A DNA stretch of 64,000 nucleotides from Rhodoferax_B sp049316285 (GTDB lineage Bacteria > Pseudomonadota > Gammaproteobacteria > Burkholderiales > Burkholderiaceae_C): positions 186,001 to 250,000 of the forward strand of contig NZ_JBMOXA010000006.1 in the NCBI RefSeq assembly GCF_049316285.1, given 5' to 3'. Positions 1 through 7,352 of this stretch are shown in pieces. A model generated the notes under the pieces. It did not search any database. It saw nothing but the letters and a program-made list of their open reading frames with translations, and was not told the DNA's origin. The translations under genes were made by a program, and so were the position numbers. How positions within the stretch are numbered: position 1 is the first letter of the stretch; each line of letters begins with the position of its first letter.

Positions 1-1504
1 AGGAGTTCATGAGCAGCTTCAGGGCCTGCGACAAAGGCTCGTTCTTGACCCGCTTGGCTTCATCGCGGGCCTTTGAAAGAGTGGTCACGATTTCCGGCAG
101 GCAGTGCTTCTCACGTGAGAACACGGTCTCCTGGGGCCCAGCGACGCCCAGCGCTGTGTCGGCCAAGTTCATGCCTTCCGCATAACCCACGGGGTCGACG
201 AGGAAAGTTCTGATAATCGAGGGGTAAAGGCTCTTGTAGTCCAGCACCACGACTGAGTCGTAGAAGCCGGGCTTGGAGTCCATGACATAGCCGCCAGGAA
301 ATGCTTTGGTCTCTATCTCGCCCACATTGGGCGCGACGTAGCCTTGGCGGTGCATACGCGGCAGGTAGTGGTGGCTAAATGCGGCGATGGAGCCGCCAAA
401 GTGGTCGGCCTGCAGGCCTGTCGTTTGGGCCCGCTCCAATACAAACTGCAAAAGCTTGGCTTTTTCGAAGATGCGCAGAACCAACTCGCAATCGCGGATG
501 TTGTAGACGGCCAGGGCTGGTTTGTCCTCCTGATACCGACGCTCAATCTCGGCCATCTTGTCGTACTCGTCGCCAATGGCTTTACCCTCCCCCAACAGCG
601 TCTGCGAGACATTCTCCAAACTGAAGGAAGGAAAACTCCACACCGCCGCCTTCAGTGCGTCTATGCCGTCTATGACCAGTCGGCCAGGTGTTGGCGCGAA
701 CAGGTAGCCTTGTTTGCCCGGATGGGTACGCCACTGGATGGCTTGACGGTCTCGGCCCAGCAGCAGCTCAACACCGCAATCGTCAGCCGTCTTTTGAAGC
801 ACCCGCAGGTCGAACTGAATCACGTTCCAACCGAGGATGACGTCGGGGTCGTTGCGTTCGAACCAGGCGTTGAGGTTCTCGACCATCGCCTTACGTGTAG
901 GACAGTAGATCAGCGCGAAATCCAGAGGTTCGGCCACATCCGTCGGTGGCTCGCCAAGAATGAACACGATGCGCTCGGCCATTCCGTCCAACGCAACCGA
1001 ATACAAGGCCTCGTGTTGGCTGGTCTCGATGTCCAGTGACACAAGCTTCAGCACCGGCCTATAGTCGGATGCGGGCTTGAGCCTGCAGTCAACGATGGTC
1101 GAGCCTTCAACGCGGCCGCCTTCGATGAGGACACCCGCAGTGATGAACCGCTCCATCAAGTAGCGGTCGTGGGGACGAACGTCGGCCTCCAACAGCGGAA
1201 CCTTCAGCGGCTGAAGGCTGCGGGCCAGTTTTCCAAGTTGCCGAAAATGCGTCGCGTAGACACCGAAGACCGGTTCCTGATGGAAAGTCCGCAACTCAAG
1301 CGGGCGAAGTTGCATACGAGGAAATGCAGCCAGCTGCGCCTCGACCACTTCCCGATACGCTGTTGGGACGAAGGCTACCGAGGTCTGTTCGGTGATGAGC
1401 ACCTTTCTCGGCCCGGCCTCGGTCGCCAGCCAGAACTCGATTTCTGTGCCAGCCGGCGCATCCCGCCAATGGCGGGTGAGGATGAAGCCCTTGAATTCGG
1501 TCAC
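1..1504 (-). CDS. polB: DNA polymerase II, family B (N-terminal part; gene runs off the window)
   Basis: The minus strand is open from a GTG at 1504 to the window edge (501 codons), giving the N-terminal two thirds of a family B polymerase close to E. coli Pol II. The start reads MTEFKGFILTRHWRD, as in Pol II, and an in-frame stop lies just upstream, so GTG is the only sensible start. Exonuclease motif I is LDIETS (D158, E160); NVIQFDL and YNIRDCELV fit Exo II and Exo III. Polymerase motif A is DYKSLYPSII near residue 418. The sequence ends inside motif B (KLLMNS), so the catalytic DTD motif lies outside. Pol II is an SOS-induced proofreading polymerase for lesion bypass and replication restart; the LexA box at 1601-1616 fits. 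Confidence 0.95.
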   Translation of the reverse strand, partial: MTEFKGFILTRHWRDAPAGTEIEFWLATEAGPRKVLITEQTSVAFVPTAYREVVEAQLAAFPRMQLRPLELRTFHQEPVFGVYATHFRQLGKLARSLQPLKVPLLEADVRPHDRYLMERFITAGVLIEGGRVEGSTIVDCRLKPASDYRPVLKLVSLDIETSQHEALYSVALDGMAERIVFILGEPPTDVAEPLDFALIYCPTRKAMVENLNAWFERNDPDVILGWNVIQFDLRVLQKTADDCGVELLLGRDRQAIQWRTHPGKQGYLFAPTPGRLVIDGIDALKAAVWSFPSFSLENVSQTLLGEGKAIGDEYDKMAEIERRYQEDKPALAVYNIRDCELVLRIFEKAKLLQFVLERAQTTGLQADHFGGSIAAFSHHYLPRMHRQGYVAPNVGEIETKAFPGGYVMDSKPGFYDSVVVLDYKSLYPSIIRTFLVDPVGYAEGMNLADTALGVAGPQETVFSREKHCLPEIVTTLSKARDEAKRVKNEPLSQALKLLMNS

Positions 1505-1600
1505 GGAAATTTGGAGTCAGGGCCTTGGACGCGGCACTCAGTACAGGCTAAAGGGCGATGGGGTTCTGTTACGCAAGAGATAGCGCCCCAGTTTATCCCA

Positions 1601-1616
1601 CTGTGCAAAAAAACAG
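1601..1616 (-). promoter_or_regulatory. LexA (SOS) box upstream of polB
   Basis: CTGTGCAAAAAAACAG matches the LexA consensus CTGT-N8-ACAG exactly and lies 97-112 nt upstream of the polB GTG. Outside the core it reads A before and T after, as in strong E. coli boxes. On the minus strand it overlaps a possible -35 (TTGCAC). polB is LexA-controlled in E. coli, so the assignment is coherent; binding is inferred. Confidence 0.8.
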
Positions 1617-1822
1617 TGACCACCAGTGGCTATACCAACATTCCATCCAACTGCGGTGATGCGAGTCCACTACGCGGCGGACGCCCAAGCCAATCCTGTT
1701 CGAATATCCACCACCGTCGAAGCATGTTTCTGACCAAGGAAGCCGGATGTCTGTTCCTGGCCGAATTCTGTGTGAAGCCGAAGCGACTCAGTCGGGCCCA
1801 CAGGCGACATTCACACTTGCCC

Positions 1823-1887
1823 ATTGCCTCCGCTCATTGCCTCCGCTCATTGCCTCCGCTCATGGCCACCGCTTATTGCCACCGCTT
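1823..1887. repeat. 13-bp tandem repeat, five units
   Basis: Three perfect units of ATTGCCTCCGCTC (1823-1861) are followed by two variants, ATGGCCACCGCTT and ATTGCCACCGCTT (1862-1887), and the start of a sixth (ATGG). The variants share a T-to-A and a terminal C-to-T change, so the array has two sub-types. It lies just beyond the 3' end of the TetR gene. No function is known to me. Confidence 0.85.
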
Positions 1888-1953
1888 ATGGCTGACCTGG
1901 TCCGCTGCTGGTTCACGCAAGCGTGGCACACACACAAGAGCGCCACAAGCTCT

Positions 1954-2646
1954 TCAAGACGTTTTGCGCTTCTTAGGCGCGGCGGGCTTTGACGGCGGAA
2001 ACAGCCGCCCTATCACCTCGCGGTACAAGGCCTCCAATGTCGCCACGTCGGCAGGCTGTTCGGTTGCGCGCCGGAAAGCCGTGCCTTCGGACAACACCGC
2101 GACAAACTCCACACGCGCGGCGGCTTCGCGCTCGCTCAGGTCTGGGTAGTCCACCCGCACAGCCGCCATGGCTTGGGCGTGCAGCCGGTGGTCGGCCTTT
2201 TTCACGATCTCGGCCACCACCGGGTTGCGTGCGGCCTCGGCGGTCACTTCCAGCAGCAGGGCACGGTCTTCGATCTCGACCTTGTCTTCACTGAACATGC
2301 GTGAGGCCAGGAAGGCGGCCAGATCAAACTGCCGCGCGCTGCTGGCAATCCACGCCAGGCGCTGCGAAACGATGCGCTCGACGATGTCGTGGACTATGGC
2401 TTCCTTGTTGGGGAAGTAGCGGTAGATCTGGCCCACGCTCATCTTCGCCTGCTCGGCGATCTGCGCCATGCTGGCCGCGTGAAAGCCGTGGCGCACCACA
2501 CACGCGCGCGCCGCAGCGGCAATTTCGCTGCGGCGCAATTCATCACGCTCGGCCTTGGCCGGGCGCGGCGCAGCTTTCACGGGACTGGCTTGCTCTTGGT
2601 CGGCACGGATGCCGTTGGAGCTGGCGGATCTGGTGGACCGGTTCAC
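1954..2646 (-). CDS. TetR/AcrR-family repressor of the divergent efflux operon
   Basis: A 230-residue TetR-type protein with a basic, low-complexity N-terminal tail of about 40 residues. The helix-turn-helix is at about residues 40-85, including AARACVVRHGFHAASMAQIAEQAKMSVGQIYRYFPNK split over the usual helices; the C-terminal half is the ligand-binding helical domain. It is transcribed divergently from the RND operon starting at 2764, with a palindrome between them (2687-2710). By analogy with AcrR/NalD/TtgR it should repress the pump and be released by pump substrates; the inducer cannot be read from the sequence. Confidence 0.88.
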   Translation of the reverse strand: MNRSTRSASSNGIRADQEQASPVKAAPRPAKAERDELRRSEIAAAARACVVRHGFHAASMAQIAEQAKMSVGQIYRYFPNKEAIVHDIVERIVSQRLAWIASSARQFDLAAFLASRMFSEDKVEIEDRALLLEVTAEAARNPVVAEIVKKADHRLHAQAMAAVRVDYPDLSEREAAARVEFVAVLSEGTAFRRATEQPADVATLEALYREVIGRLFPPSKPAAPKKRKTS

Positions 2647-2686
2647 GTTTCTTTACCTCGGCGCAATGGAAGTGATCTTATTTTAA

Positions 2687-2710
2687 ATGAGAATGAACGT
2701 TCACACTCAT
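2687..2710. promoter_or_regulatory. Palindrome between TetR gene and efflux operon (candidate operator)
   Basis: A perfect TGAACGTTCA core is flanked on both sides by ATGAG/CTCAT arms, with two mismatched pairs between, making a 24-bp near-perfect palindrome centred about 57 nt from the TetR start. Position and symmetry fit a TetR operator shared by both divergent promoters. Binding is inferred. Confidence 0.65.
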
Positions 2711-2763
2711 ATTTATATTCATCTCCAGTCCCCTTGAGGACGCCGCAAGACAAGCCGTTCACC

Positions 2764-3927
2764 ATGAAAACCACCACCCTGATCCTGGCCGCCACGCTGC
2801 TGCTTGGCGCCTGCAGCGACAAAGCCGCCCCGCCTACACGCGGCATCACCGAAGTGGCTGTGGTCACGCTCAAAACCGAAGCCGTGGCCCTGCAAAACCA
2901 ACTCTCCGGCCGCACCACGGCGGCCTTGGTGTCCGAAGTGCGCCCCCAGGTCAGCGGCATCGTCAAGGCACGCAGATTTGAAGAAGGCGCCTTGGTCAAA
3001 GCCGGCCAGGTGTTGTATGAAATTGACCCCTCGAGCTACCAGGCCGCAGCCGACGAAGCCCGCGCCAACCTGGCCAGCGACGAAGCCGCCGTAGCCGCAG
3101 CCAAGCTCAAAGACACACGCTACGCCGAACTGCTGGCGATTGACGGCGTGTCGCAACAGGACGCGGACGACGCCCATGCCGCGGCCCAGCAAGCCGTCGC
3201 GGCCGTGGCGCAGAAGAAGGCCGCGCTGGCGACGGCGCGCATCAACCTCGACTACACCCAGGTGCGCGCACCGATCTCGGGGCGCATCGGCAAATCTAGC
3301 GTCACTGCCGGGGCCTTGGTCACGGCCAGCCAGACCACGGCCTTGGCCACCATACGCGCGCTCGACCCTATGTATGTGGACCTCACCCAATCCAGCGCTG
3401 AACTGCTGCAGATGCGCCGCACGCTTGCCTCGGGCGCGCTCAAGGCCGGCAGCGCCAACGTGAGCCTGAAGCTCGAGGACGGTAGCGCCTACGCCCTGCC
3501 CGGCAAGCTGAAGTTTGCCGAAGTGGCGGTGGACGAAGCCACGGGCTCGGTGACGCTGCGCGCCGAGTTCCCCAACCCCGACGGTGCCCTGCTGCCCGGC
3601 ATGTATGTGCAGGCACTGCTGGCCCAGGCCGTAGACCCGAACGCCATCCTGGCGCCGCAACAAGGCATCAGCCGCGACCCCAAGGGCAATGCCACGGCCC
3701 TGGTGGTCACGGCCGACAACAAGATCAGCAGCCGCAGCGTGACCACACAACGCGCCATCAACGACAAGTGGCTGGTGTCCGGCGGCCTGCAAGCCGGCGA
3801 CCGCATCGTGGTCGAGGGCAGCAACAAGGTGCGGGAGGGCGACACGGTGAAGCCAGTAGAAGTTGGCGCGAACAAGGCCGAGGCGCTGGCCCTGTCTTCG
3901 GCAGCCAAAACCACAACGGAGCGCTAG
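2764..3927 (+). CDS. RND efflux periplasmic adaptor (AcrA/MexA type lipoprotein)
   Basis: 387 residues. It begins with a lipoprotein signal (MKTTTLILAATLLLGAC; lipobox LGAC, Cys17), so the mature protein should be inner-membrane-anchored and periplasmic. The lipoyl half-motifs, alpha-hairpin coiled coil (about 90-170) and beta-barrel/membrane-proximal domains follow the AcrA/MexA order, including VRAPISGRIG. It links the pump at 4208 to the outer-membrane factor at 7353. I use the ATG at 2764 because it starts the signal peptide; the open frame extends far upstream into the TetR region. The last base of the TAG stop is contributed by the inserted element. Confidence 0.93.
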   Translation: MKTTTLILAATLLLGACSDKAAPPTRGITEVAVVTLKTEAVALQNQLSGRTTAALVSEVRPQVSGIVKARRFEEGALVKAGQVLYEIDPSSYQAAADEARANLASDEAAVAAAKLKDTRYAELLAIDGVSQQDADDAHAAAQQAVAAVAQKKAALATARINLDYTQVRAPISGRIGKSSVTAGALVTASQTTALATIRALDPMYVDLTQSSAELLQMRRTLASGALKAGSANVSLKLEDGSAYALPGKLKFAEVAVDEATGSVTLRAEFPNPDGALLPGMYVQALLAQAVDPNAILAPQQGISRDPKGNATALVVTADNKISSRSVTTQRAINDKWLVSGGLQAGDRIVVEGSNKVREGDTVKPVEVGANKAEALALSSAAKTTTER

Positions 3928-4202
3928 GGCCTGTTCACACTATGAATACCAGTGCGAACGTGATTAAAAAGCCGCCAATCAAGGCGCTGTGCCATCAGAA
4001 CTTTGACGGCCAGGCTCATGCCTGGCCTAGGAAAGCAACGCGGAGTGGCGGTTTTTTAACCGCGTTCCCTAAGGGTTGCAGCCCAAAAGACCAGCCGCAT
4101 CGTTGTAAAGCCTTGCCGGGGTTTACCCCGGCCGCGTTTTGCGCCTCGCCTCTGGCCCTTTGGACTCGCAACGCATCTTGTATTCATAGTGTTAACAGGC
4201 CC
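3927..4202 (+). mobile_element. 276-bp MITE-like element, copy 1 (inside the efflux operon)
   Basis: Terminal inverted repeats of about 24 bp, starting GGGCCTGTT and ending AACAGGCCC, with one mismatch. TA flanks both ends, as for a TA target duplication. Inside are a hairpin (GGCCAGGC and GCCTGGCC), a second hairpin (CCGGGG and CCCCGG), and a longer inverted repeat (AAAAAGCCGCCA with TGGCGGTTTTTT). A copy of identical length, about 88% identical by my hand count, lies inverted at 61772-62047. No transposase is encoded. An 87-codon frame is open in both copies but differs at 16 residues, so I do not call it a gene. Precise removal of the element plus one TA would leave the adaptor gene ending TAA two bases before the pump's ATG. 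Confidence 0.88.
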
Positions 4203-4207
4203 TAACC

Positions 4208-7200
4208 ATGCTCGCCCGTTTCTTCGTCAACCGGCCCATCTTCGCCTGGGTCATCGCCATCGCCATCATGCTGGCCGGTGCGGCCTCCATCACGTCACTG
4301 CCCGTGGCGCAATACCCCGATGTGGCGCCGCCCACCGTGCGCATCCAGGCCACCTACACCGGTGCCTCCGCCGAAACGGTGGAAAACAGCGTCACGCAAA
4401 TCCTGGAGCAGCAGCTCACCGGCCTGGATGGCCTGTTGTACTTTTCGTCGAGCAGCAGTTCGGCCGGCAGCGCCAGCATCAACGTCACCTTCAAACAAGG
4501 CACCAACCCCGACACCGCCCAGGTGCAAGTGCAAAACAAGGTACAGCAAGCGCTGACACGGCTGCCCAATGCGGTGCAGCAACTCGGCGTGACGGTCACC
4601 AAGTCGCAGACCGACTTTCTGATGATTGCCGCCCTGTATGACGCCACCGACAAGGCCAGCGCCAGCGACATTGCCGACTACCTGGTGAGCAACATCCAGG
4701 ACCCGATCGCCCGCGTCGACGGCGTGGGTGGTGTGCAGGTCTTCGGCTCGCAATACGCCATGCGCATCTGGCTGGACCCGGCCAAGCTTGCGGGCTACAG
4801 CTTGATGCCGTCCGACATCCAGAGCGCCATCGAGGCGCAGAACGCACAGGTCTCGGCCGGCAAGATTGGCGCGCTGCCGGCGGCCAGCAGCCAGCAACTG
4901 AATGCCACGGTGACGGCGCAGTCCAAGCTGCAAACGCCCGAGCAGTTTCGCGCCATCGTGGTCAAACACGACAGCCATGGCGCCATGGTGCGCCTGGGTG
5001 ACGTGGCGCGGGTGGAGATCGGCAGCGAAAGCTACGACAACGTGACGCGCCTGAACGGCCACCCGGCCTCCGGCCTGGCCGTGCAATTGGCACCTGGCGC
5101 GAATGCACTCTCCACCGCCACACGTGTACGCGCCACCATTGAAAAGCTGCAGCCCGGCATGCCCACGGGCTACCAGGTGGCCTACCCCAAAGACAGCACC
5201 AAGTTCATCAAGATCTCCATCGAAGAAGTGGTGAAGACGCTGTTTGAAGCCATCGCCCTGGTGGTGATTGTGATGTTTGTTTTCCTGCAGAACTGGCGCG
5301 CCACCTTGATTCCGGCGATTGCCGTGCCGGTGGTGCTGCTCGGCACGTTTGGTGTGTTGTCGGTGTTTGGTTATTCCATCAACACCTTGACGATGTTTGG
5401 CATGGTGCTGTCGATCGGCCTGCTGGTGGACGATGCGATTGTGGTGGTGGAAAACGTCGAGCGGCTGATGCGCGAGAAGAAGCTCTCGCCGCGCGAGGCC
5501 ACTATTGCGTCCATGCAGGAAATCACCGGCGCACTGGTCGGCATTGCCGTGGTGCTGTCGGCGGTGTTCCTGCCCATGGCCTTCATCAGCGGCTCGACCG
5601 GCGTGATCTACCGCCAGTTCTCCATCACCATTGTGTCGTCGATGGCGCTGTCGGTGGTGGTGGCGTTGACGTTAACGCCCGCCCTGTGCGCAACGCTCTT
5701 GAAGCATCATGAAGGCGAAGCTTCGGCGCGCGGCTTGGCCGGTTGGTTCAACAGCACTTTTGACCGTCTGCTGGGCCGCTACGAGGGCCGTGTCACCCGC
5801 ATGTTGAAGACCCCGCTGCGCTGGATGCTGGTCTACGGTTTGATTCTGGGCGCGTTGGCGGTGTTGTTTACGCGCCTGCCCACAGGCTTCCTGCCGAATG
5901 AAGACCAAGGCGAAGCCATGGTGCAATACACCCTGCCCGTAGGTGCCTCGGTGAGCCGCACCATGGATGTGGCCAAGCAGGTGGAACAACACTTCCTGAG
6001 CGCGGAAAAAGACAACACCGAAGCCATCTTCACCATCTCCGGGTTCAACTTCAGTGGCAGCGGGCAAAACGCCGGCATGGCCTTTGTCTCGCTCAAAGAC
6101 TGGAGCCAGCGCAGCGGTGCGCAAAACCGCGCCGATGCGATTTCCGGCCGCGCCACCAAAGCACTGGGCAGCGTGCGCGACGCGCAGGTGTTTGCGTTGA
6201 ACCCGCCAGCCATCCAGGGCCTGGGTCAGTCCAACGGCTTCGAGTTCCAACTGCAGGCCGACGCCGGCACCAAGCGTGCCACGCTGAAAAGCATGCGCGA
6301 CAGCCTGCTGAGTTCGGCCGGCAAAGACACACAGCTCACAGCCGTGCGTGCGGGCGGCATGGAAGACACACCGCAGCTCAAGGTCAACGTGGACCAGGCC
6401 AAGGCCTTGTCGCTAGGTTTGTCGCTGGACGACATCAACGCCACGCTGAGCTCGGCCTGGGCCGGCACCTACGTGAACGACTTCATAGACCGTGCGCGCG
6501 TGAAGAAGGTCTACATGCAGGCCGACGCCCCCTTCCGCGCCAAGCCCGACGACATCAACCAATGGCGTGTACGTGGCGACTCGGATGCGATGACACCGTT
6601 CTCGGCCTTTGCCACCACCGAGTGGACCTATGGGCCGGAAAGCCTGTCGCGCTACAACGGCCTGGCCTCTTACGCCATTCAAGGCGCGGCCGCCAGCGGC
6701 ATCAGCTCCGGCACGGCCATGGACCAAATGGAAACCCTGGCGGGCCAATTGCCCCCGGGCAGCAGCTTTGCCTGGAGCGGCCTGTCGTATCAGGAGCGTT
6801 TGGCCAGCGGCCAAACGAGCATGCTGTACGCCATCTCCATCCTGGTGGTGTTCCTGTGTTTGGCAGCCTTGTATGAAAGCTGGTCGGTGCCGCTGTCGGT
6901 ACTGCTGGTGATTCCGCTGGGTGTGGTGGGCGCGGTGTTGGCCGCCACCTTGCGCGGGCTGGAAAACGACGTGTACTTTCAGGTCGCCTTGCTGACCACC
7001 ATTGGCCTGGCGGCGAAGAACGCGATTTTGATCGTGGAGTTTGCCGAGGCGGCCTTCCAGCGCGGCACGGGCCTGGTGGCCTCGGCCATCGAAGGTGCGC
7101 GTTTGCGCTTGCGGCCAATCTTGATGACTTCGCTGGCGTTCATCGCTGGGGTCATGCCGCTGGCCTTGTCCAGCGGCGCGGGCGCCAACAGCCGCATCTC

Positions 7201-7351
7201 CATTGGCACGGGCATTGTCGGTGGCACCTTCACCGCCACCGTGCTGGCCATCTTCTTCGTGCCGCTGTTTTTTGTGCTGGTGCGCAAGCTGTTCAGCGCA
7301 CCTACACCAACGCTGGCGCACACACGTGGCGAAGCGGCCCAGGGAATCTGA
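4208..7351 (+). CDS. RND multidrug efflux pump, inner-membrane subunit (AcrB/MexB, HAE1 type)
   Basis: 1047 residues, the usual AcrB length, with 12 expected transmembrane segments and two large periplasmic loops. The N-terminus MLARFFVNRPIFAWV is typical. The proton-relay aspartates are D408-D409 in GLLVDDAIVVVENVER, and the TM10 lysine is K937 in GLAAKNAILIVEF, so the pump should be functional. It exports amphiphilic compounds by proton antiport. The ATG is preceded only by a weak AGG derived from the mobile element; a better GGAG that would have sat 8 nt upstream is now about 285 bp away, at the end of the adaptor gene. Expression may therefore be altered. Confidence 0.95.
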   Translation: MLARFFVNRPIFAWVIAIAIMLAGAASITSLPVAQYPDVAPPTVRIQATYTGASAETVENSVTQILEQQLTGLDGLLYFSSSSSSAGSASINVTFKQGTNPDTAQVQVQNKVQQALTRLPNAVQQLGVTVTKSQTDFLMIAALYDATDKASASDIADYLVSNIQDPIARVDGVGGVQVFGSQYAMRIWLDPAKLAGYSLMPSDIQSAIEAQNAQVSAGKIGALPAASSQQLNATVTAQSKLQTPEQFRAIVVKHDSHGAMVRLGDVARVEIGSESYDNVTRLNGHPASGLAVQLAPGANALSTATRVRATIEKLQPGMPTGYQVAYPKDSTKFIKISIEEVVKTLFEAIALVVIVMFVFLQNWRATLIPAIAVPVVLLGTFGVLSVFGYSINTLTMFGMVLSIGLLVDDAIVVVENVERLMREKKLSPREATIASMQEITGALVGIAVVLSAVFLPMAFISGSTGVIYRQFSITIVSSMALSVVVALTLTPALCATLLKHHEGEASARGLAGWFNSTFDRLLGRYEGRVTRMLKTPLRWMLVYGLILGALAVLFTRLPTGFLPNEDQGEAMVQYTLPVGASVSRTMDVAKQVEQHFLSAEKDNTEAIFTISGFNFSGSGQNAGMAFVSLKDWSQRSGAQNRADAISGRATKALGSVRDAQVFALNPPAIQGLGQSNGFEFQLQADAGTKRATLKSMRDSLLSSAGKDTQLTAVRAGGMEDTPQLKVNVDQAKALSLGLSLDDINATLSSAWAGTYVNDFIDRARVKKVYMQADAPFRAKPDDINQWRVRGDSDAMTPFSAFATTEWTYGPESLSRYNGLASYAIQGAAASGISSGTAMDQMETLAGQLPPGSSFAWSGLSYQERLASGQTSMLYAISILVVFLCLAALYESWSVPLSVLLVIPLGVVGAVLAATLRGLENDVYFQVALLTTIGLAAKNAILIVEFAEAAFQRGTGLVASAIEGARLRLRPILMTSLAFIAGVMPLALSSGAGANSRISIGTGIVGGTFTATVLAIFFVPLFFVLVRKLFSAPTPTLAHTRGEAAQGI

Positions 7352-7352
7352 C

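Larger units (their letters stand above)
1505..1953. other. 449-bp intergenic region between polB and the TetR gene
   Basis: It holds the LexA box and a 13-bp tandem repeat. A 64-codon minus-strand reading frame at 1630-1824 has no recognisable domain and no clear ribosome-binding site, so I do not call it a gene. No RNA gene or transposon end was recognised. Confidence 0.6.

Noticed and set aside
344..1039. Long plus-strand frame opposite polB
   Set aside because: Its minus-strand counterpart has unmistakable polymerase motifs; the plus frame has no domain and runs against the gene.
1169..2149. 326-codon plus-strand frame spanning the polB start and the TetR gene
   Set aside because: It crosses the LexA box, the repeat and two real genes in antisense, and its composition is not protein-like.
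2719..3792. 357-codon antisense frame in the adaptor gene
   Set aside because: High-GC shadow frame; the sense strand has a full lipoprotein adaptor.
3925..4204. MITE as remnant of an IS with a 3-bp TNA target duplication (IS5 type)
   Set aside because: Flanks are TA on both sides with G and A beyond, so a 3-bp identical duplication is not visible; the TA model fits both copies, although TA could also be part of the element ends.
3942..4205. 87-codon frame inside MITE copy 1, also open in copy 2
   Set aside because: The copies differ at 16 of 87 residues with many replacement changes, and the differences follow the hairpin structure rather than codon positions. Openness is probably a by-product of GC content.
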